The notes beneath the pieces were generated by a model. That model was not told the origin of the DNA. It ran no database searches and saw only the letters and a program-made list of their open reading frames with translations. A stretch of 64,000 nt of DNA, from NCBI GenBank assembly GCA_964007475.1, contig OZ023275.1:37505381-37569380 (forward strand), in the 5' to 3' direction. Origin of the DNA: Hybos culiciformis. Its lineage: Eukaryota > Arthropoda > Insecta > Diptera > Hybotidae. Positions 1-11,900 of this stretch are shown here, piece after piece (position 1 is the first letter of the stretch; each line of letters begins with the position of its first letter). Both the position numbers and the translations under genes were made by a program.

Positions 1-1316
1 GTCACCAGCCCTGGAGAGCGGTATTTTAGCTTTATTTCTGTGTTTGAGATTTTTTATTATCTTTTTCCTTTACTTCAGAATCCAAGCAAATGTGTTCAAG
101 TTTTTTAAAGGCTCGTTTGGCCCAAAAAACTCAAAATTTTAAAAATCCGCCTCACCTACCCAGGAGCCAGTTATATACTCTCTAACATATCAAAAAATCA
201 CTTCAGTCTAGATTGTAGTAACCCTACAATCAAAGTCAAACTAAGACCAATTTTTTGCAATTTTTCACAATTTATGTCTCTTAATGTTTACAATTTATGT
301 CTTGTAAATGTAACTATACATTATTTTGAATAAAACATTACAATTACTTGTTAGTGACTTTAATATTCACATTTATATAATACAACATTTAACACTGTAT
401 TTTCTAATTGTTAACCTATATATATACTACTAATGTGATCCTATTATAAAATATCACAATAAAGAAAAATCTATTTTTTTTATACATACATTATTTATAT
501 GTGTCTACCTTTTCATCACTATATTGTTGAAATTTTAAATAAAGATGTATACATATAGTTTTAGTTTCCTTTTTAAAGTACCATCAGTTTGAGGATGTGT
601 TAACACATTTATATCATTCTTCATTTTATTATTTACATGTAGGTATATGGATTACACATAGTACACGAAGTATGAAAAGACAATTAATTCAACAACTGAC
701 ATGAATTTTTGACACGGAAAAACTATATATGCTTGCTTGGATTAAATTTACATTTTAGTAATAATTAAATATGTTTACAGGTGTTATTTTTTTTTTCGAT
801 GTGTAAAATGTAAACCAAACTGCACATTTGCCTGCTAGGTCAGTGCATTGCTTTTGTTACGGAATTATTATATTCCATATGTAAAGTTAAAAAAAATAAA
901 AAATAAAGTATAGAAAAAGGGGGCTAAATTTTTATTATTATACCCATTTCCAATTAGTTTTATGTTTTATGTCGTGAGAATTTTTTTTTTTTTTTTAATT
1001 TTGATAAAATAGGGTTATGTTGTGCGGCGTTTCGTTAAGGATTTGAACTGCGAAAATAACTTGTAAGTTATTAATTGTTAAATATTTATATACAATACAT
1101 TCATATGTAAGGAGTTAAGATTTTTTCTTTTTTTAACAAGCATAATCAGAAAAAAGTTAATATTACTATTATAACGTCATAGTGCTCAAATAAGAATACT
1201 GAGCTACTTTAGCTCAATTTTTCGTAAACTTCTTACTTTGATAGTATCTAATCGCTGATAGTATCTACTCGGCTTAAATACTTTTTAAGGATGGATATAG
1301 AATTCAAGTACGCTGA

Positions 1317-1334
1317 CTGGCAAACAAAATAATT
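1317..1334 (+). repeat. Dispersed 18-bp repeat (second copy at 8300-8317)
   Basis: The 18 bases CTGGCAAACAAAATAATT occur here and again, identical, at 8300-8317. In both places they are followed within a few bases by TTGTATA. The flanks look only loosely alike. This suggests fragments of one old dispersed repeat, but chance is not excluded because the motif is short and A-rich. Confidence 0.35.
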
Positions 1335-2195
1335 GAAATTGTATATTTTGTAGCTAACACTACATTCAGCCCAAATTATAGTATTATTTTAATTTATAAT
1401 TTAAACTAATATTCAAAATGATTATACTTTTATGAAATTACTTAGAAATTATCATTTCCACACACAACATATGTAAAGTGTCATTTCACATTGAGAACAT
1501 ATTTTAAAACTTTAAATAATAATATAACACATAAATGAATTCTAATGATTTCACCTTTTTGAAGAAAATATTTTACCACAGAATAATAAATTTTATTACA
1601 ACACAAAAAGAAAATAATTCAAATTCCATCAAAACATATTATTCATTTGTAAAAAATATTATTATATGAAACCTCATCCCAAATAGCTTTTTTTGATTAT
1701 TTTATGAAAGTGAAAAATATTGTGATAAAAATTTTAAAAAAATTACTAAAAACCAAACACAAGTTATCGCTGTAGACTTTCTGAACTAAACTGTTAGACC
1801 TGTTCCTGTATTACTCGTTATAACACCGGTCGCCTTAAGAATTTTCCATACTAATAAATAATAGTGTAGTAAATATTAAGAATTAATCTCATTTTGTCAA
1901 ATTTAAAATTTTACAACAAAAATAGTTGAGAAACTATGGTTACTTAAGGTTAATTCAATCTACAAAGTGTTCAAGTCGAATTTTTTGTACTTTGATTAAA
2001 TTTAAATTAACCATTTAGTATATACGTCAAAATTCAGTATTATTCTTTTCGAAATGGAAATTTTATGAATATGCAAATAGAAAACACATCATATTTTTTA
2101 AATGGTTAACATCTGTCATTGTAGTTTCTTTTTGCAAACAAACAATCGATGATAAATTTATCTTAAAGCTGTTTGGTTTGATTTATAAATCTTTT

Positions 2196-2240
2196 GAATA
2201 TACGTTTTATTTGGATACAGAATATACGTTTTATTTGGAT
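2196..2240 (+). repeat. Short tandem duplication, two 21-bp copies
   Basis: The 21-base unit beginning GAATATACGTTTTATTTGG occurs at 2196-2216 and again at 2220-2240 without mismatch, separated by three bases. It is a small recent-looking direct duplication in non-coding DNA. Confidence 0.7.
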
Positions 2241-4175
2241 GCAAATATTTTTATGAAAAACTTTAATATAAAAGTCACATAATGATATGGATATAAAGTA
2301 AATATTTATATTATGTTATATTATACTCGTATATATAGAAAAGCAACTGAAGGTAGAAATAAAAATAAATTGTACCACATTTAAAAATACTGGTGTTTTA
2401 TATATATTATGTAGTTAGTTAGTGTAGATATTTACAAGTTAAACAAATAAACTAAAAGTGTATATGAATCTATGCCAGATGTTGTTTCCTTTATTTCCAT
2501 ATTTTTTTTTTCTTCTAAATAATATTACAAAACAATAATTTGTTGATGAATATGTGGAGTTCAGTTCAAAAAAGAAACAGGTTAAGGGAAAATTCTATAC
2601 ATTTTGTTATTGAAATGTTTCCACAAAAATGTTAAATAAAATTTAATGGAATTTTTTATGTTTATATTTTTTTTAATTTTTTATTTTTTTTTTTGCTTAC
2701 TAGAAAAAGTTTTCATATAATAATTTAATAAGATTCCACAAAATAGAACTTTCAATATTGAATTTGTTTCAAAAAAGTTCAGACGAGGATTTCGTTATTC
2801 ATTTATCGGAATTCCAGCATCAACCCAAATGTGGTAATTAATGTTAGTTTAAAAAAAAAAAGAAATATTTTATTAAAAATTTTCTTTGTTTTCTATTTTC
2901 ATAAATGTATATGTAAAAATTCTTATTTACATAAAGCTACATAGTTTTACCTTGCATTCATTATAATGATTTTAGTTGGGTATATGATAACAAACTACAA
3001 TATTTTTATTAATATTTTTTTTTTTCAGAACAATATTTTTTTCAAATCAATCAAAGTAGATTTATTTATTATTTTGCTTAACGCAAATTTAGGGGCTCAA
3101 TGCTCTTAATTTCAAATAATTTCAATAGAACAGATATGATCGGAACTTAGTCGACAATAGTAGTTAAAAACATAAAAACATGTTTAATTAATTCATTCAC
3201 ATTCATTTCAAATAGATATATAATCAAAATACGATCATGTTCATGTAATAATATAAAAATACTGAAGAATTCGTCAAATTCGCCCCTTTTGTTTGCCTCG
3301 CACTAAATTATTCGAACTACGTTTTTTAGAAAGGTGTAGGTTTTGTACTTAACATTTACATTTTACACAAATAAAATTTAAAAATATTATGAATATTCGA
3401 TGCGTTTCGCCCAAACATAGAACTAGATTCTATTACGAACTGCAGCAATTTCGGAGATGTTTAAATTTTCAACAGAATGCTATACATACAGCATTTTTTA
3501 ACTTACAGAAAATGTCATAATTGTCGTTATGAGATTTAGAAGAAATTCCTTTATAAAATGAATTCATATTATTTTATTATACCCACAGCTGTAGTATTTG
3601 CCAACATAATTATATATATATAACAGCATCCACACATAACAATAATCAAATGAATCTACTTATCCTCAACCAACATATTTATATATTAAAATAGTCATAT
3701 TGTTTCAAGGAAAAATAAATAAAATTTAAGATTCAATTATCCTTATTGCTGATGCAAGTAAAAGTTTATTGACTCAATTTTCCTGAACAATAGATTTTCA
3801 AATTATCTAAAATTCACATTTTCCTGTTCTTATATAATTTTTACAAAATTAATAAAAAAAATTGTTTTCATTCAATATAAAATCAAAAACAAATAAAAAT
3901 GTTTTTTAAAAATGTAAAAATTATATGAAAATGTATAAGCCATAATAGAATTATGTATATCATGGGATATAATTTAAGATTTAAACTCGTAAATTTTCAC
4001 CATCCGCTTCAATAATGAATCATTACAACTAAAACTGCAAAATAAGTATAAAACCAGAAAATAAGTTTAAGATTTTAGATTTTTCAGACTCAATATCTTG
4101 AGTAGACTCACTCGAATACTACTTAAAAAGCTGAGATTTTATTTTTAATTCATTTATTTATTTTTTTAATTTTAG

Positions 4176-5673
4176 CTGAAGTAATGGTCAATGATAGCCC
4201 GGTAAATATAACACTATGTGATACAGCCGGTCAAGATACATTAGATCAGTTACGTGAATTATGTTATCCAGATAGTGATGTATTTTTATTATGCTTTTCA
4301 GTTGTTAAGCCCGAAACATTTGATTCAATTAAAGCAAAGTGGGCGCCAAAATTTTCGAAATCAAAAGCCTCATTAATATTAGTTGGAACTCAAGCAGATT
4401 TACGAAATGATATTCATATCCTTAATAAACTACAGGTATTATAGTAAAAATAAAATATATATTTTTTTTTAATACTGAAAGAGAAAAATAATGATTCTTT
4501 TACACAATAGGATAGCTACCATTATAGCATTAATTTTTCGAATAAAAAATAGAAAAAAAAAATGTGGATTTTCACTGAAAAAAAATTTAGAATTTAATAT
4601 ATTTTTATATTCATAAAAACTATCCAATTTAAATCATTTCATTTCATGAATAATGAAATTAAAGTATAGTCTAAACCGAGCATAAATATCAAGTGTTTCA
4701 ACTATTTCTTAAGCTCTGGGTATAGCTTTATGACTAAACTTCGAATGACACAACAAACTAAGTTTCTTATTTATTTGTATTGCTTGGTTCAAAGAATTTT
4801 TAATTAATTTTTATAATCATAGCTTTCGATTATTCAACAAGATTACTCTCACTTTCCTTTTGGCCACAAAACCGCAAAATTTCAAAGAAAACTGATTTTA
4901 TTAATGATAATGTTAAAATTTATGGTTAGGATCATAATTATCACAGTCACAAATATATTTTTTATGAATGAATAATGGATTTTTATTTCAGTGCATTTTT
5001 TTTTAACCGCGCTGATTTAAAATTATTTTATTACATTTGTATAAATCCTTGTTTTTAATGGATTTTAATGGATTTATATTTTCATAAAAAAAAAAGAAAG
5101 TGTATTAAGACTTTTCATATAAATTTTTTTTTTTTTTTTGCAGACACAAGGAGAAAAAACAATTTCGTTTGCGGATGCATGGGATTTAGCCACATCTATT
5201 GGAGCTAAATATATAGAAACTTCATCATTTACTCAGGTATGTATTTTTATATGTATATTAAAAAAATGTTTTATTTTATTATTTTTTTTGTATTATATAT
5301 TTTTTCTCCCAAAAAAAAAAAAACTTTTAGCATAGTTTTGCATTTTCTGCAGTTGCAATATTAACTTCACAATGTTTTTAGGAAGACGTGAAATTTACTG
5401 CTATGCTATAAAAAACGAAATCAGGATTTATGTGTTAATTTTCATTAGAAATATTTTTACAATATTTTAATTCATTATTTAGCCTTTTAAAGTTTCCTTA
5501 TTAGAACCTAATGCAACTGAAACATTTAACTATTTTATAAATATGTGTTTTTTTTCTATTAATTTTAGGAAAAAATCAAAGATACATTTGATGCAGCAAT
5601 TTGGGAGGCTTTAATACCAACACATTTACCACCTCAACCACCTCTATGGAAAAGACTTTTATGTTTAGTGTAA
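4176..5673 (+). CDS. RhoU: RhoU-like (Wrch/Chp family) Rho GTPase, last three coding exons
   Basis: A Ras-superfamily small GTPase of the RhoU/RhoV (atypical Cdc42-like) type, expected to act at membranes on actin and adhesion. Three exons join in frame. The first, 4176-4435, follows TTTTAG and starts with two bases of a split codon. The second is 5144-5236 and the third 5569-5673, ending in TAA. Introns have GT/AG ends and both are phase 0 (after LNKLQ and after SFTQ). The window encodes 151 residues: the G3 motif LCDTAGQ with switch II (LDQLRELCYPDSDVFLLCFS), G4 as TQAD (the Rho-typical TKxD is TQxD in RhoU members), G5 as YIETSS, then a tail PPLWKRLLCLV. The end has no CAAX box; C-L-V resembles the palmitoylated CFV-type end of RhoU/RhoV (family knowledge). 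The P-loop and switch I exons are missing from the window, so this is partial. An ATG inside the first exon (4184) is a methionine codon within the protein, not a start. Confidence 0.9.
4436..5143 (+). other. Intron of the RhoU-like gene (708 bp)
   Basis: It starts GTATTA right after CAG and ends in a long T run followed by GCAG. It is AT-rich and no other feature is seen inside it. Confidence 0.85.
5237..5568 (+). other. Intron of the RhoU-like gene (332 bp)
   Basis: It starts GTATGT after ACTCAG and ends TTTTAG. It is AT-rich with poly-T and poly-A runs and shows no other feature. Confidence 0.85.
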
Positions 5674-5690
5674 TTAAAAAAAAAAAACAA

Positions 5691-5742
5691 TTTCATTAGT
5701 TTTACTACTTATATAATTTCATTAGTTTTACGACTTATATAA
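5691..5742 (+). repeat. 26-bp tandem duplication in the RhoU 3' UTR
   Basis: The unit beginning TTTCATTAGTTTTAC occurs at 5691-5716 and at 5717-5742 with one difference (T versus G). It lies just after the stop codon at 5671-5673, so in the presumed 3' untranslated region. Confidence 0.75.
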
Positions 5743-5746
5743 TAAA
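5741..5746 (+). promoter_or_regulatory. Candidate polyadenylation signal AATAAA
   Basis: AATAAA lies 67 bases after the RhoU stop codon and is the first canonical signal downstream of it. In DNA this AT-rich the hexamer is common, so the true 3' end could be further right. Confidence 0.4.
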
Positions 5747-7854
5747 AAGAATTTCTAAAACATTTTTTTTTTTGTGTATGATTGAATAGGATTGAATTAG
5801 ATAAGAAATTAAGTGTTTATTTCCATTTTTTGTTTTAATTTTTTTTCTCATTTTCTTGTTTTTCCCTTTTAACAAAATGATTGCCTTTTAGACGTAAAAA
5901 TTTTCATAGTTCATAGTTCTTGACTTTTTGTTTCGCACGATTCGGCTAGACATCTAGCTATAAATATTACAGTTAGGCTTACTAACGAAATTCACGATTT
6001 TTTTTTTATTTAAAGTAAGATTTGATATTATTTCTCTGCTATGAAATTAAATTCAAGTAAAAGTCTTTATTATAACATAAGCTAAAAAAGAGCTAAATTA
6101 TTTGTATTAATAAAATAACCTGAAGATATTTGTCGTTAAAAAAAGAAGGATTATACTACAATGTTCTTATAAATAATTACTCGTAATAGAATATAAAATA
6201 ATTCATAAAACTCATATTTATTCCAAAAATAATAATATTATACTTATTGCAATAGTACAATTTTGTTAAACAGAATCATTTTATATACATACATCACATT
6301 TCATATTGAATACATTTTTTTATTTTAAATAGACTGAATATTACAATTTATATTATTACATTTTATAAAATTAAATTACATAATAATAATAATATATTTT
6401 AAATAAAACATAAAATAGGATTACAAATTTTAAGTATAATTGGAATCTAATTCTTAAGGAAATTTGTTTAAAATTAATTATTCAAACCAATAAAATTGTA
6501 AATTTATATATACGGTAAAAAAAAGAAGAAATTGTTTATTAATTCTTATATAAGTATATTTAAAAAATATTTTATCTCCTTCTAACATAACTTATATTAA
6601 AGTTTATTTAAACAGGGCTGAGACAATTGTATTCTTTGTTGAAGAGAATTATTTATTTCACTTAATAAATATTTTATTCATAATATTTATTTAATTATTA
6701 ATTGTACTTGAAAATAATAAGATAATCATATGGCTTTCGATTTTCTTAAATTATTTATTGAAGCTTTTGTATTTATATTTATACATTAATTATCTCTTCA
6801 TAATGTATTTCTCAAGAAATACAGGCAATAAAACATATTTTATTGTTGAGCACAACCATAAACAAAAAACAATAAATATTTTCAATTCAATTCAATTATT
6901 TATTTTGTCCACAGAATATTTACAATTTTTTTATAAACATAATTAAAGTAACTTAAATCTAAGAGATCAGGATGGTGGAAATCCTATACAACTAATTAAT
7001 CTCTACTTAAATGTCATCGACGAATGTAATATACAATTTTGGGGAAATTTTATTATTTAAGGGAAATGTGGATTAAAAAACCCTTCTTGTAGTTATTTTT
7101 TTTTAGCTTTTGTTGTTTTTTTTTGTTTTTTTTTTTTTTTGTTTTTACATTTTTTTTTTACATTTATATAATTAAGATAAAACTTATATGTATATCTAAA
7201 ATAAATATTTTGTTTTAAAATTTGTTTCAAAATTTCTGTATAATCAGAAGAAAAACAGACCGCTACCTTTTATTTTTCACCATTTCGACCATATCCTCGA
7301 AAGTTGAAGAAAACTTATGGGTCTGTATTTAAAGTTACTAAGTATTAGCAAACCCTCGATTCAAATTAAAGTATAATGTTATAATAATCTTATACCTTTT
7401 ATTGTTTCATCATAACTTTTAACTTGAAAAGATAAACATTATTTTATTCCATAAATATTTTTTTTTCTCATTAATTCGTTGTGAATCGTTTTATCAATAA
7501 AATGATTCCATTGATAAATAACGTATATATATACAACAGACTGTTATCTATATCTATCGTAAATAGAAGACATTTTAATAGCAATATCATTAGATAGGTC
7601 TTCCACTGTTTATGGTTATAATCTAATTTTTACGTACACAAAATTATTAAAACCAAATGAACGCAGCATCTGCTATTTAAATATTTTGATATAACGAAAT
7701 TCATTATTTTCATATTTAACATCTGGTGGTAGATTATTATTAAAAATTTTCACTGCACAAAGGACATTAAAATCAAATTTTATAAAATTACAGGATATAA
7801 CATAAAAAAAAGCAAAAAATTCTATATTGTATTTTCCTGAAAAATAAGTACATT
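5747..7854. other. AT-rich intergenic DNA
   Basis: No coding similarity recognised on either strand. It may include more 3' UTR of the RhoU-like gene. It holds poly-T stretches near 7090-7160 and short AT-only stretches. Short open frames such as 6758-6946 are made almost wholly of AT-rich codons and look like chance. Confidence 0.6.
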
Positions 7855-8119
7855 ATATCGTCTGCTAAGAAATGAAACAACGTATGACATTTATACGTCA
7901 TTATTTGACAATAGCACCATTCGATTCCTCGTACTCGATTTTATAAGTACAACTACTTTGCAATATTCTTAATGTTGATTAAAATGTGTTTTTTAGATGA
8001 AAATTATACGCTACTTGATGTTTTTTCATACGTTTTTTTTAATTTTCAAATCTTTAAATTTAAATTACTCGAAACTATACTTTTCATTATACGTTGTTTC
8101 ATTTCTGAGCAGGCGATAT
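7855..8119. mobile_element. 265-bp MITE-like element with 31-bp terminal inverted repeats
   Basis: The left end, 7855-7885, begins ATATCGTCTGCTAAGAAATG. The right end, 8089-8119, read on the other strand begins ATATCGCCTGCTCAGAAATG. The two agree at 29 of 31 positions, through AACAACGTAT. The interior has no open frame of note, so this would be a non-autonomous DNA transposon. No clear target-site duplication is visible (flanks CATT and GTGT), so the exact ends and the superfamily are uncertain. Confidence 0.65.
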
Positions 8120-8523
8120 GTGTATATTCACAATAGAAGAAATAATGTGCAAAATATATAATTAGAAACTCATTTAACAACAATTAAGCATTAAATATGA
8201 AAAAAACTCGAAAAAACGAAATTATAACCTTATTTATTCACTAACGATAAATGTCTCGTGAACTTTATTATAAATTATAGTTATGTTCAAATCAGAATGC
8301 TGGCAAACAAAATAATTCAAAAGTTGTATAAGATAACTAGTCGAAATATTGGGTCATCGGTGTGAAAAGTGATTTACATAAAACTAGGTTTCTAGTAAAG
8401 AGATAAAAGCTTTTTTCAGTTTTTCTTTTTTTAAATTGTAATTATCGAAATTTCTTATTATTATAATTGAGAATTACATGAAAAAGATATTAAGTATACA
8501 ATTAGGAAATGAGCCTCAAATAA
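8120..8523. other. Spacer between two inverted-repeat elements
   Basis: AT-rich DNA with no gene. It contains the second copy (8300-8317) of the dispersed 18-bp repeat also found at 1317-1334. Confidence 0.5.
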
Positions 8524-8991
8524 CACTGGCCAACACTCATTTTGGTGCCTAAGATTTTAGACCTGATTTTGGGTATATTTTGTGAGCTGATACAAGAAAA
8601 CTAGTCACATTTTTCATATTAGCTTTTTATCTTGATTGCCAATTTCAATACCAAAGAATACAGAATACAAGCGAATTACCGTGTCATTAATCGGTTTCCG
8701 TTGATCTTTCATTATATACTCACCGCATATGTAACAAAACATATCAGGATCGTTAATGCAACTTCTTGACTTACTTGCCATCATAAATTTATACGATTAA
8801 TGTCATAAAAGTAGTTATAACATGGACTGATTTTGAATAAAACCGTAAAAAAATTTAAATAAAAATTGTAGGTAAACCAGAGCTGTCAGCTGACATCTAG
8901 TAGCAGCAATATAGTTCATACTAACTACTTTACTGACTACAGATGCGAACAGAGCTGCACCAATACAAAAAATTTTTTTTGTAGGCCAGTG
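8524..8991 (-). mobile_element. 468-bp TIR element with TAA target duplication, carrying a CYICG peptide
   Basis: The left end starts CACTGGCCAACA and the right end, read on the minus strand, starts CACTGGCCTACA. TTGGTGC recurs a little further in on both arms (after AACACTCATT on the left, after an A/T run on the right). The trinucleotide TAA flanks both sides (8521-8523 and 8992-8994), consistent with a 3-bp target duplication of the kind made by PIF/Harbinger transposases (family knowledge). Inside, on the minus strand, is the conserved cysteine-motif peptide at 8614-8784. Whether the peptide belongs to the element or was captured is not settled by this copy. No transposase is seen, so the element is non-autonomous or an internally deleted relic. 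Confidence 0.55.
8614..8784 (-). pseudogene. Fragment of a CYICG-motif repeat-encoded protein (56 codons)
   Basis: Minus-strand frame starting ATG ATG and ending TGA. Residues 9-22 read CINDPDMFCYICGE, followed by KDQRKPIND and YSVFFGIEIGNQDK. I recognise this order (a cysteine, then NxPDxFCYICG, then QR-x-I, then Y-x2-FFG and GxQDK) as the N-terminus of a large, poorly characterised arthropod protein family found in many copies. This is from memory and not checked. In that family the text normally continues past QDK with a WAPH-type segment and more Cys/His positions; here it stops two residues after the QDKK motif, so the copy is truncated. The three cysteines (9, 17, 20) could bind zinc with later residues that are now missing. 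Function is unknown. Confidence 0.6.
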
Positions 8992-11900
8992 TAATTGAAA
9001 AATTTACAGTGGATACATATAATTTAAAAAAAAAAGCTTTCGGCCCTATCTAACTATGGGCTTAATTTGCACTTTTGTTTATCCAAAAACTGATAATTTT
9101 ATGTCTCTAATAATTTATATACTGTGTACTATACATAACAAATACATAACACATAAATAACACGTATATTAAGTATAAGTATATTGTACAAATAATAATT
9201 TCATTTTCATCTCAATCATATTCATATTAAGAATTATTTTATTTTTAATATTTACCGCAAATTTTATTTGAAAAAAAAAAAAAAAGTACTGCATTAAAAT
9301 TATTTATCAAACTGATTTTAATCAAATACGATTTTCTCGTTTATTGTAACAAAAATCTGTCATTTTTATCTCGTAAAAAATATACAAGACATATAAGAAC
9401 CAACACAGAGGATTAAAATGAAAAATTTATAGGAATATTCATTTTGTGTGCCTGTGCATATTTAGAAAATAAAACAACGAGCAAAGCAAAACTTTATGAC
9501 ACAAACAATCTGTTTTTATAAAATTTGACTTTTAACATGTTTTATCCCAATGGGGACTCTTCATCATATTAGTGAAAAATTTATGAAAAAAAAAATATTG
9601 TTTTAAAATACAAACATGATTGTGGAAAAAAAAAAAAAACTCTACCTACTTATGGTTGAGAAAAATAAATAAAAATAAATCCCCTCATCAATTTTTGTTT
9701 GAAATTTTTTTTAAAAAGAAATCGTTAGAAATGTTTATTGATGTTAGCATTTTTTGATTTTATTACAAATGAAAAGAAATTTGAAAATTTTTGAACTTGA
9801 AAATCCGCTTGAATTTATTATGTTTACTCGTTGACAGCAGAATATCAGTTTTCATTATTACCAATGGGAAAATTTTAAATATTATGAACGTAGAATTAAT
9901 GCAAATATTTTCTGTTAAATCCACCAATAAAATAATTTAGATAGAACTCGGTGGTATCACAGAATTCTCTATAAGCATATTAAAAAACTAAATCACAATC
10001 GATTAAAGACCACAACAAAATTTTATAGAAGAAAAAAAAATTCAGTTATTTTTTATATGAAAATATAGACAAATTTATATATAGAAATCGATTAAAATTG
10101 TATAAAAAGCGAATGAAAATATCGAATAACAAAAAATAATTTTAATAGACTTTTATAAGGCCAAACGAAACCAATCATCAACTTTCAATTTACTTCAAAA
10201 TGAGATGACAATTTATGGAAATAAAAAAAATACGACAATTGCAGATAATTGATTTTAAAGGTTTTTTTACTTGTTTATATTTTCTAGATATCATACTGTG
10301 CTGCCATTTCTATTTTACACAATTTGATAGCTTTTTGTTTGGAATAAATGTATATATAAATGTACTTTACTTTTGGTATTCATTAAATTCAACATAAAAA
10401 TTATATTAGACATAAAAAAGGATGTTGAAGCTATTAAACGATATCATTATGTACTGATATAAAAGATACAGAAAATTATTTTAAATTCAAAATAGGATTA
10501 AATTTTTGAAGCTAAGCCGATATATGAACAAACACACGGGTCATTTTTTAGTCTTTACTTTTGCAAAAATGTACTAAAATTATATAAATATGTTGTCCAA
10601 TGCACATTTAAACTTTACGCAGATCTAGATATGAAGGTGTAGTTGCAATGGAAGTAAACGACCACATCCAATAATCTTATTTCTAATAATACGATATTGC
10701 TCAAAATTTGTAAACTTATTTTTCAAGATTTTCATATCAGTGTGTTCCTCAACACATTAACACATTTAAAATAAAAAATTCAATCAAACTTCAAATTTAA
10801 CATCGGTACATCGTTTAAGAAAATTTGTAAAAATCAGAGTTCTTCTTTTATGTTAAAATTCTTTGTTCTTTTAAATTCAAGAATATATATTTTATTTTTT
10901 TTATGATTTAACAATATTTTATCACAAATTACAAGCAAAAAACTTAAAAAATTTTTTGGATACAAATTTCATTATGTATGATTAATAAACCCTATTCTTA
11001 TGAAAAATTCTGATTACTCATCAATTTTTATATACAAAAAGTGGTTAATAAAATTAAATAACATTTGATATGGCAATTTTCTTTTGTACATAGTTTTTCT
11101 CTTTTCTTATATGGTAAAAAACATTGAAAGTTTATTACTTGAAACCGAATTGGTTTTCCTTTTGTGGTCAAGGCACAAAAAAAAAAAAGGATACTTCAAT
11201 GATCAATTTATTATGTACAAAGAATGTTTACCAAGAAAATTTCTCTCTTCCGTCATTGACATAAATTTCCAAAACATTTATTTCGGTATAAATATTAAAT
11301 AAAAAAAAAAAAAGAAGAAACTTATTTTATTTTATTTTTATTCAAACAAAGAAATAAATATAAGTTAAATTTTCAATAGCGTGTTGTATACACCCGCTTG
11401 TTTACAATGTTATCGATCAATATTTGACTTAAGTACCTACTTATAAAAGTTATTCAAGAAAAAGACATGAAAAATTTTATAATATATGTGAAAAAATTCA
11501 TTTCTTTTCCTAACTTTGTCTATCCGTCAAATTTGTATAGTTTTGAAGGAAGCCAAAAAAACTGAGATATAATAAAACGAAATATTTGAAAGCGGATGAC
11601 TTTTCATTTATGAGGTACTGTTCTAGTTCTACATTTCTTTTTAACATGAATTCAATTACATATAACTTTAACATTTTTAAAAAGTCTCGATTCGAATTTT
11701 ATATGTAGCCTTCTTAAAAGATGAAAATAATTTTAAAAGTAGTAGTAATTTGTTTCCTATTGCATTGATCTCGTATACAGAACTGTAAAGCCTTTTTGAA
11801 TGAAACAAAAAAAAAATTATTTCCTAACTTTTGTTATTGTTGACCACAGATTGTAAATTCATTGATAAAAAAAAAATAGAATAAAATAATAATAAATTCT

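Larger units (their letters stand above)
1..4175. other. AT-rich non-coding DNA upstream of the RhoU exon
   Basis: No recognisable gene is visible here. At least the right-hand part should be intron of the Rho GTPase gene, because the exon at 4176 opens with the last two bases of a split codon and needs upstream coding exons. I looked for a P-loop (GDGAVGK-like) and a switch I exon and did not find them, so they probably lie left of position 1. The stretch holds homopolymer runs, a 21-bp tandem duplication (2196-2240), a weak exon-like island (2783-2833) and a short dispersed repeat (1317-1334). Confidence 0.6.
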
